Below the pieces are notes generated by a model that ran no database searches, was not told where the DNA came from, and saw only the letters and a list, made by a program, of their open reading frames with translations. From Asterias amurensis (taxonomy: Eukaryota; Echinodermata; Asteroidea; Forcipulatida; Asteriidae), in contig NC_092652.1 of the NCBI RefSeq assembly GCF_032118995.1, forward strand, positions 26,525,044 to 26,589,043: 64,000 nucleotides of DNA. The letters run 5' to 3'. Of the stretch, positions 58,901 through 64,000 are shown one piece after another. Numbering within the stretch: position 1 is the first letter of the stretch; the number at the start of each line of letters is the position of its first letter. Made by a program: the position numbers and the translations under genes.

Positions 58901-60113
58901 GTTCGGGAGATTGATGACCTGTGAGGCACAAGTCATGTTGTGATTACACGTTGCTCGTCATATCAAAGACTTGACGAGATAAAGATGTCGTCTTCCTGAT
59001 AAATTTTATCTTATAAGGATGTCGACATCATGAATGTAAAATGTCGACATCCCGAGATAAAATATTTCTTGAAGACGGCGTTCTAACTATCAAGATATCG
59101 CCATTTCGAGATAAAACATCGACATCGTCACCTTACGTTTATGTCATCATCCTGCAGTATTGTTTTCTCAGGTTATAAACAATTTGGATGGCACTTCTAG
59201 AGCTCCGTACAAACCCTTATAGGAACGATCCTCTAACTATATATAAGAATAAAGATTTGTTGTATTCGTGTGATGTTGTGTGGTACAAGTCGAGTTCCCT
59301 GGATGTTATATGAGACTCAAAGTGCTGGTTAACTCATCATTACGGTGCCAGTCTATCAAATTTACCAAATTTTCTCGAACAGCCTCTCTACCGGGCAATA
59401 TCGGTGGTCTAGTTGGTAAGACACTGCTCTAGAATTGCAAAGGTCGTGGGTTCGAATCCCCCGAGTATTTGTTTTCACAGAGCTCGGAAAAGTACTGAGT
59501 GCAGTTCTCAGTGTATATGTGTAAAACTAATATTAATGCTTGATTATGTAACATAGATTGTACATATAGTGTTGAGTTTGTGAACCTTTTTTCCAATTCA
59601 GTAACAATTTTTCAAGGTCAATAACTTACCAGCGATGAGAAATCTACCCATTGAGCGGGTGAACCAGGACGCAAACTGACTCGTTGACCTCCGTATCATT
59701 TGATATCGATTGACGGATATCAAGGCAAGAGTAAGTACCGAAGCCAGCCCGTACACTGACGTAGTGAACCCGTTGAACTGGCAAAGCGCCTCCCCGTACG
59801 GCCAGTCCTGGTAGGTATCTCCAGATAGTGTTAGAATAATCAGAGGTCCGTTCAGAATCACCGTGAACAACCCACACACCGCCAGGTTCAGCACCAACTC
59901 ATTGGGTACCGATCGGAGCTTTTGGTCGGTAAGGATGATCCAGCAGAGACTGGTGTTTCCAAGAAGTCCGAGACACAGGATAGTCGCCATGAAGACTATG
60001 TGCACGGCCCACCAGACGTAATAACCCGTGCTTTGCTCAGGTGACGAAGTTGCTAAAACTTCAGTTCTGTAAGATGCGGTAAATTCCATTTTTATGTTCC
60101 GTGTTAACAACAT
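31906..60113 (-). CDS. Class A (rhodopsin-like) G protein-coupled receptor, orphan
   Basis: Two coding exons, 59630-60113 and 31906-33056, joined by a 26.6 kb intron (GTAAGT donor, ACAG acceptor, phase 1). They give 544 aa if started at 60113; an in-frame TAG precedes that ATG. Met9 at 60089 has much better start context. TM1 has GN (N53). TM2 is LNLAVCGL, with Gly81 where Asp2.50 normally binds sodium. C111 precedes TM3, which ends NRY (135-137). The splice falls just before W164 (W4.50) in LIAGVWILSG. ECL2 has GWSQYEYIPERAIC. TM5 (FFPFVV), a long Ser/Arg-rich third loop (about 232-420), TM6 CWSP, TM7 with NPVIY (N495), helix 8 and Cys residues (CGFWVICGAC) follow. It resembles the opsin/melatonin/GPR161-type group in NRY and GWS, but TM7 has no retinal lysine (FASSAINPVIY). 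Ligand unknown. Confidence 0.88.
33165..33235 (+). repeat. Degenerate copy of the stem-loop repeat
   Basis: AAGACGATCAGAGC, TGATCAAAACGATGAGTTG and a decayed TTGTTTTCAGAACC: the same order of motifs as the copies ending at 35222 and 46639, in the opposite orientation. Confidence 0.45.
35222..35237 (-). other. Histone-mRNA-type 3' stem-loop motif (in a repeat)
   Basis: The - strand reads GGCTCTTTTCAGAGCC: a 6-bp stem with TTTC loop, the canonical metazoan replication-dependent histone 3' element. No histone coding sequence precedes it. The 50 bp before it (GTAGACGAGCATACTG, AAAACGTTGAGAC) match a dispersed repeat. Confidence 0.6.
35591..35833. repeat. MITE, GGGCCC-ended family
   Basis: GGGCCCAATTTCATAGAGCT at the left and AGCTCTATGAAATTGGCCCC at the right, with TTGCTTAAGC near both ends. 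Very similar to the element 345 bp downstream. Confidence 0.85.
36178..36422. repeat. MITE, GGGCCC-ended family
   Basis: Sister of 35591-35833. Both share an internal AAAATCAGATTACCGGCCAA and TTGTTAT block. Confidence 0.85.
36540..36775. repeat. Unclassified repeat with TTCCGG-rich inverted ends
   Basis: AAAAGTTCCGGGTCTGG at the left and CCGGAAGTTTTTA at the right, with repeated GATTCCGG and ACTCATTTTGGGG motifs. Shares these with the interrupted copy at about 40500-40895. Confidence 0.45.
37078..37456 (+). repeat. TTAA-type MITE, diverged GGCAGTGG member
   Basis: TTTACGGCACTGGAAAC at the left and ACCAATAGTGTCCAGTGCC plus TTTAA at the right. The interior matches the family but the central palindrome is degraded. 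Confidence 0.75.
38219..38604 (+). repeat. TTAA-type MITE, GGCAGTGGACACTATTGG family
   Basis: TTAAAGGCAGTGGACACTAT at the left and ATAGTGTCCACTGCCTTTAA at the right, perfect inverted ends. Central GATTTCGAGACCTCAA and TTGAGGTCTCGAAATC arms are intact. Best-preserved copy here. Confidence 0.9.
39438..39580. repeat. Short MITE with GCCGATTTCACAAAG ends
   Basis: GCCGATTTCACAAAGGGCTA at the left and CTTTGTGAAATCGGC at the right are inverted ends of a 143-bp element. Distinct sequence from the GGGCCC family. Confidence 0.7.
40500..40895. repeat. TTCCGG repeat interrupted by a GGGCCC-type MITE
   Basis: Outer parts 40500-40580 and 40753-40895 share CACCCGGATTCCGG, ACTCAGGGTCA and CCATTTTGGGGTCA with the 36540 element. 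Between them, 40581-40752 is a MITE with CCTAATTTCATAAAGCTGCT and CAGCTCTATGAAACTGGGC ends. Confidence 0.5.
45747..45930 (+). repeat. Short tandem duplication with ATCAA pentamers
   Basis: GACGATCAAATCAATCTGAT followed by CAAAACGTCCAGCACCACTT recurs about 128 bp later as CAAAACGTCGAGCACCACTT, each followed by ATACACTTGGTGTTA. A run of ATCAA units lies between them. The core is related to the stem-loop repeat. Confidence 0.65.
46639..46654 (-). other. Histone-mRNA-type 3' stem-loop motif (in a repeat)
   Basis: The - strand reads GGTTCTTTTCAGAGCC followed by ACCCCAACC, closely matching the histone stem-loop and its ACCCA trailer. The preceding GAAGACGATCAGAGC and AAAAACGTCAAGTTGAAACC identify the dispersed repeat. 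No histone reading frame upstream. Confidence 0.6.
46939..47193. repeat. MITE with GGCCATACGGAGCCCCTAAA end and GAGCGCTC interior
   Basis: Left end GGCCATACGGAGCCCCTAAA, with GGGACA next; right end TGTCCCTTTAGGAACCCCAT, with AGCC next: inverted ends. The interior has repeated GAGCGCTC/TTCGAGCGC motifs in both orientations. Confidence 0.65.
47904..48713 (+). repeat. Duplicated block, copy 1
   Basis: About 810 bp from ACCCGGGTCCTTTCGAAACC to ATACTTGATAAGA, nearly identical to 53248-54019. No coding sequence. It contains a nested palindromic MITE at 48374-48497 (CACTCTAAAAATAT ... ATATTTTTAGAGTG). Confidence 0.85.
49750..49928. repeat. GGGCCC-family MITE, left end degraded
   Basis: Right end TGATGAAATTGGGCCC is clear. 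Interior CTGCTAAGCAC and TTGCTTAGCAAAAACAG fit the family. The left end has lost GGGCCC. Confidence 0.6.
51320..51460 (+). repeat. GGCAGTGG MITE, right-end fragment
   Basis: TTTCTCAAAAACCATGTTAC, CTTCAGAGGGAGCCGT and TTACCAAGAGTGTTGTGCCT match the right third of the family. Confidence 0.65.
51685..51872. repeat. 26-bp minisatellite, seven units
   Basis: Unit TCAAGGGCGTGGTCGTGCAA plus TTTACA. GGGCGTGG starts at 51689, 51715, 51741, 51767, 51793, 51819 and 51845. Units differ at one or two bases. It ends exactly where a decayed GGGCCC-family MITE (51871-52043) begins. Confidence 0.9.
51871..52043. repeat. GGGCCC-family MITE, decayed
   Basis: GGTCCAAACTTCATAAAGCC at the left and CAGTATGAAATTGGGCC at the right. 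Confidence 0.6.
53140..54103 (+). repeat. Duplicated block, copy 2, inside an 86-bp direct repeat
   Basis: 53248-54019 matches copy 1 (47904-48713), including the nested MITE at 53716-53846, but lacks about 50 bp near the right end. It is bounded by direct repeats 53140-53226 and 54018-54103 (both start GAGGTTGTGGCATGAAAAGA and run through TCAATCGGATTTTGTACAAT). Copy 1 has no such flanks. Confidence 0.85.
54599..54621. repeat. (ATT)n microsatellite
   Basis: About seven ATT units. It may be the tail of a decayed LINE/SINE, but no body is recognised. Confidence 0.7.
55133..55525 (+). repeat. Degenerate tandem repeat, about 108-125 bp period
   Basis: CCTTTCACACGA recurs at 55133, 55241 and 55366, each followed by GATACATTTCGTAAAAT-like and ACAACC...ACAATTTAGCAAGGG sequence. 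Some units also hold the reverse CCCTTGCTAAATTGCT, making hairpins. Confidence 0.65.
56231..56422 (+). repeat. GGCAGTGG MITE, left half
   Basis: TTAAAGGTGCTGGACACTTT at the left, then family sequence to CTTTCAGATGCATAAAAGGC. The right half is missing. Confidence 0.7.
57605..57990 (+). repeat. Two local tandem repeats
   Basis: AGTTATCGTGTA ... GCCGAGAAAATATCT is present twice (about 57608 and 57738). TTCTTCGTCTGACAAACGTA with CCTT in front occurs three times with a 62-63 bp period (about 57832, 57895, 57957). Confidence 0.65.
58391..58651 (-). repeat. GGCAGTGG MITE, reversed and truncated
   Basis: TTAAGGCACTAGACACTATT at the left, then reverse-complement family sequence including GAGAAACGGCTCCCTCTGAA and GAAAGCACACAAATTATTGT. 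Only opposite-orientation copy found. Confidence 0.7.
58971..59130. repeat. Repeat with alternating GTCGACATC and CGAGATAAAAT motifs
   Basis: GACGAGATAAAGATGTCGTC, GATGTCGACATCATG, ATGTCGACATCCCGAGATAA and TTTCGAGATAAAACATCGAC follow one another in both orientations over about 160 bp. No product. Confidence 0.5.
59398..59520 (+). repeat. tRNA-headed SINE
   Basis: GGTCTAGTTGGTAAGACACT, then GGTCGTGGGTTCGAATCCCC, then the family body (TTCACAGAGCTCGG, AAGTACTGAGTGCAG). It lies about 110 bp downstream of the GPCR exon 1 donor, in the intron. Confidence 0.7.
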
Positions 60114-60996
60114 CTAAGTGAAGTCATTTTATTGGAAATATTTTCCAAAAATTTAAATTGTTATATATATTAGGCCTACCGGTCGTTGCTGTTAGCTGCT
60201 CACTTAAAACAATATGAGACCACAGTGTGTACTTCACGTCTTTTGTAGGTTTGCAATACAATATTACAATCCGGTGATTAATATAAAATTTTCAATTAAA
60301 ATGTTCTTATCAAGTCTGGTTCTATGCAACCCTATAGTATCATTTCAGCAAGTATTTACCAGCAAACAGCATTTCAATCAAGTTTTATTCATGACTCCAT
60401 CGTCTTGCAAGATCACTTGGTGTTGGCACTAAACGTCACGTTGACCTCAAGATGTGAGCGGGCAAAACATCGACCCAGGAGAAACGGCAAGCGAGCGTAA
60501 ACCAGGACACCAGAGACTATTTTCATCCGAAGTCAGAACATCTTCTCGCCTCTTCTCTGACCTGCACGCTAGACGACACGATATACGGAGCTACGTTTGA
60601 ATTCTCCTTGCACAGCTTAATTATAACCGTAGATCCAACTCAATTAACTTGGGGAATCCACCATCATACCATGCTATTTTCCCGTTAAGTGATAGTTGGC
60701 AAAATACAGAGCTCAACTCGTGGTTATCATAATGGTACTACGGCGAGAGGGTTTATAAGATGCACTGTCGGAAGCAGTTCCGCGCGTACGCGTGCTCGCA
60801 TGTCTACCGTGTGTAATGGTAATTCAGCGAGATACCGGTCAAGCGATATCATTGGCGAATTGTGGCGGTAACTGAAAACTGTCAGTCGATAACCCTTGGA
60901 AGCTATGTCGCTATGTATGATCATCTACATCCTTAGAACGTTGGCGTCGCTATAATCACCTTTTCGCAAATACCCACTGCGCAAGCCCTAACTGTT
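60114..60996 (-). promoter_or_regulatory. Upstream region of the GPCR gene
   Basis: The 5' UTR and promoter should lie here unless further non-coding exons exist. TATATATA at 60162-60169 is about 50 bp upstream of the first ATG, so too close to serve an ordinary leader. GC-richer sequence with CGCG motifs lies at about 60770-60860. No transcription start can be placed. Confidence 0.3.
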
Positions 60997-61066
60997 GAAT
61001 GAGGTGCATGCTGGTCTAGATAGGGATCTAGTTTGATCGCTAGCTAGACCAGCATGCACCTCATTC
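60997..61066. repeat. Perfect 23-bp inverted repeat (hairpin)
   Basis: 60997-61019 (starting GAATGAGGTGCATGCTGGTC) pairs without mismatch with 61044-61066. A 24-nt loop lies between. It could be a foldback transposon remnant, a recent inverted duplication or a small-RNA hairpin. Confidence 0.8.
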
Positions 61067-62877
61067 CAAGCATAATTTGCGATAAGGTCTATGCGCAGCA
61101 ATCGCTGCGTTTCAAAGTAATCTGTTTTATTTCACCAATGAACTGAAGTGTGTATCACCATGGGTTTCACACAGGATGGGTATTTGACATTTTTACGTAC
61201 CTACATCATAGTATGTGGCTTTGTTGATTTTAATGCTTTAATGGGTTTAGTTTTCGAGACTCGGACTGTGCTATTATGGTCGAAACGCCAGGCCACTAAC
61301 TACTTATTTTATTTTAATGCGTGATAAATAAATCATTAAAAGTGCCGGTGTATGAATATCAAACTGATAAAGTCATTCAGAAATATTAATCCTGTTAATA
61401 TGGTGGATTAAATTGTCGTCAGAATCCTATATTATTTTAATGACAAAATACGTAGAGTGGGGATAATCCGTATGAGATTCGAGAATTATTGTTAATCTCT
61501 TGAAGTGCCGTGATACCGTAAATCTATCACGAACAACAGGAACCGCAGTTTTGTTGTTGGTTGACATTTTGCCATTTTATCAACTTTCCATGAGTCAGAA
61601 TCGTAGGTTAAATTCCGTTGTTTCCAAAGCTTTACTTTAACAGACTGAAATGTATTTTGGTACGAGTGTACCTCAAAACAGTGTTAAATATGTGTTTGCT
61701 TTCATACAAATTATTCAAAATGGCGAACAAAATGGCGGATCAAAATCAAGGGACTTTTGATGGGAGACTTTTGGGACGATAGCGGGCGTCCTACTCACTG
61801 GTTGTTTTCTATTGTTCTCACCACTGAGAGCAATGGGCAAGGATCGGTGAGTGAGACGCCATTGTTCATAGAAACTTCTAAATTCCAAGAAATGCGAAGG
61901 TTATTTTGTTCTGTTGTTATGTGATGGTCATTCCAGTTACAAGAAGGACTGGCAGACCGTTTCATGACAAGCAAGATGGTCAGATCCTTGATTCACAGAA
62001 AGTGTAACTAATGTGGGTGGTCAAGACAAACTAACCTTTGTTTTCGCCCTTGAAGACTCCTTATTAAAACTGAGGTTCAAGTAGAGACGGAGGTAGGCTA
62101 TAATAGTGAAGATGAGGAGTGTGACCAGTGACTTCTAAACCTGATTGCTGAAACCTGAAAGAGCCTACTGTGTAAAGGTCATGGATTACCTTATGGATAC
62201 CTTACATTATCTTACCTAATAAATATACGAGAGTTGTTTTCCTCTAAATTAAAAGTAGTGTTTGATTATAAATCGCAGTTGCTGCGTTTGCAACCTTCTC
62301 CACCTAAAAATGCGGATCAAAAGTTGTGTCAACAAAAATACGGAGCTGTATTATAATTACCAATCGCAATGAGATTGTCAAAGCCTTCCCGCCAATATTT
62401 ACTAAGTTGTACAAACTATTCTCCACCGAATACGTTATCTACATGTTATTGCTGTTGGCTTTTTATTCCTCACAGTGTCTCTAACCTGGAACCGGGTATT
62501 TACCTTTTCTGTTTTATTTGCTTTTAATCATTTTGGAGGGGACATTAAATTTGCAGAACGTGCGTATAGTACGTCAATGTACATCATTCTAACTTGTGTA
62601 AATCTGTAATCCCAACAGTGGGGTGGAATTGAAATTCAAAATTTATTAAGTTTTAATCGCATTACTGAAAGATTTCATGTTTATTATTTATTCTTTGACG
62701 TCAAGCTTTAAGCCATTTGAATTTAAGTATTCCTTTCGCAGGAAGGAAATATTCATTTGTTTTACTTATACAACGTACCAAGGAGTTCAACTATGAGGCC
62801 ATTCAACATAATTGGTTATAAGTCTTCTTTAAGGCCTTCTTAAAAAAAGTTCGTAAATAACTTTTTGTCTTCTGTCC
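61067..62877. other. No gene recognised
   Basis: AT-rich sequence with two CAAAATGGCGG-type boxes near 61725-61740. No reading frame with family features and no splice-linked exons seen on either strand. Confidence 0.5.
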
Positions 62878-63047
62878 GGGCCCAATTTCTTGAAGCTTTT
62901 AAGCAAAAGGTACTGCTTTGAAAAAATGAGATGGGGCATTAGTCAAAACTGTGTAATTGTTATGGAATTTTGGCTGATTAGAAGTTTCTGCTAAGCAATA
63001 TTTTTCTGTGCTTGGCATATTTTGTTGCTTATTATGAAATCGGGCCC
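62878..63047. repeat. MITE, GGGCCC-ended family
   Basis: GGGCCCAATTTCTTGAAGCT at the left and ATTATGAAATCGGGCCC at the right. Confidence 0.75.
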
Positions 63048-64000
63048 TGACAACTCAAGTCAGGCCGACAATGAATTAATGTAGAGAGCTTTATGCAAAG
63101 GTTTGCCAAAGTCACTCTTATATATAATCAAAGTTATGACGAAATAATGAGTATTGAAAAATCACAATGCCATGCAATGGATAGCCTTCTTTTACAAAAT
63201 TAGGTTTATATTTACTTTTAGTTTCCACTTTGTCTATTTAAAGAGATCGAATGACCTTCTCGCTTAGTGGGCCAAGAGATTTGCAGTTTGTCGTCATTTC
63301 ATTTCAACTGGCTGGATATGAATTGTGACTTTAAAATGCACTGTTTTCGAAATAATATAGGTCAAGATGTTTTTAGTTCGTCATAATTTCGTTTCAACTA
63401 ACTTTGATTGAATATTATACACGCCTTTTTAAATAGACTGTTTTCGAAAGAATATCGACACATTCCAAGAAGTGTTCATCAATTTGTTTCTTTGAAAGCC
63501 AATCTGCATTCTTCGGAAACCCAAATATTACACAATTGGATGCCACAGTGTCTGATGAATCCAATTGTGTCTTATCACGAAAACATGTTCTTCTTTACAC
63601 TCTAACATCTCAGGGTGCCCTTTCGATTCATCTGATAAAGTTGTGAATGAATAAGATTTGCTCTTCTGGGGCTCTCTTTGTATCTAATCTATAGCATCTG
63701 ATATTTGATCTCACTTTTTTTTTATCTGGGTCACATCCCAACCTCGTGCTTTATACATCCCACATTGCCATGGCAACAAATGATGCATATATTCCTGCTC
63801 TCTCGTCGTTGTCCCACTTCAGCTATCTCCCAATACCATCTGTTCATTCGGTGAAGGAGCCCCGGGACTCGGTGACACAGTGGTTAAGTGGGGGAGCGGG
63901 TGACACGGGGCCCGCGGCTGATTTTAGTGAGGGAGATGGATTGTGTCCGCTCCGTCCAAATTAGCATAATCGTAAGCCTAATATTTCTCAGTGTGTTAAC
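63048..64000. other. No gene recognised; possible promoter-like GC rise at the right edge
   Basis: The base composition becomes GC-richer after about 63830. A near-palindromic RFX/X-box, ATTGCCATGGCAAC, lies at 63764-63777. This may mark an approaching gene outside the window, but no coding exon is visible. Confidence 0.35.
63764..63777. promoter_or_regulatory. X-box (RFX-binding) like site
   Basis: ATTGCCATGGCAAC differs from the ideal RFX palindrome GTTGCCATGGCAAC at one base. RFX sites of this type control ciliary genes in animals. Confidence 0.35.

Larger units (their letters stand above)
33057..59629 (-). other. 26.6 kb intron of the GPCR gene
   Basis: No second gene is visible on either strand; the longest open frames have no family features. 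The intron is filled with MITEs, tandem repeats, a roughly 800-bp duplicated block and SINE pieces listed separately. A TGACGTCA site lies at 34883-34890. A run of C is at 39138-39151, of G at 52255-52274 and of C at 51307-51321. Stretches with nothing recognised include about 37460-38210, 38610-39430, 41000-45700 and 49000-49740. Confidence 0.7.

Overview
This 64 kb window is metazoan nuclear DNA. The genes have many introns with GT-AG junctions and long AT-rich non-coding spacers, and families of short palindromic repeats are dense. The proteins are deuterostome-like. The repeats ending in AGGCAGTGGACACTATTGG and GGGCCCAATTTCATAGAGC, and the tRNA-headed SINEs, are what I associate from memory with echinoderms, most likely a sea star. 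That placement is inference, not a search result.

Four protein-coding genes are supported by spliced reading frames whose phases agree. (1) 635-3296 (+): the 3' three exons of a CNC-bZIP factor of the NFE2L/Nrf family, with a Keap1-binding Neh2 region and a complete CNC/bZIP domain. Its first exon lies left of the window. (2) 8391-18095 (-): a complete NEMP1/TMEM194-type inner nuclear membrane protein, 8 coding exons, 413 aa, with one possible extra cassette exon. (3) 19361-27170 (+): a complete TUT1-type U6 snRNA terminal uridylyltransferase, 8 coding exons, 872 aa, with C2H2 finger, RRM and split nucleotidyltransferase core. (4) 31906-60113 (-): a class A GPCR in two coding exons (TM1-3 and TM4-7) separated by a 26.6 kb intron.

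NEMP and TUT1 are head to head across about 1.3 kb that should hold both promoters. TUT1 and the GPCR are tail to tail, with a 4.7 kb gap between their stop codons. NFE2L and NEMP are also tail to tail. The genes do not form a pathway. They touch stress transcription (NFE2L), the nuclear envelope (NEMP), U6 snRNA/poly(A) metabolism (TUT1) and signalling (GPCR).

The rest is dominated by mobile-element debris. It includes TTAA-flanked MITEs, GGGCCC-ended MITEs, a foldback family with 9-bp target duplications, and two palindromic elements carrying perfect TGACGTCA (CRE) sites. There are also three kinds of tRNA-like SINE, a LINE reverse-transcriptase tail, minisatellites and a roughly 800-bp duplicated block. 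The most unusual observations are: tandem copies of the TUT1 C-terminal coding end spreading into its 3' UTR; a dispersed repeat carrying a canonical histone-mRNA 3' stem-loop; a symmetric candidate cassette exon in NEMP; a perfect 23-bp hairpin upstream of the GPCR; and the CRE-carrying MITEs. I found no CRISPR array, operon, rRNA gene or convincing functional tRNA gene.
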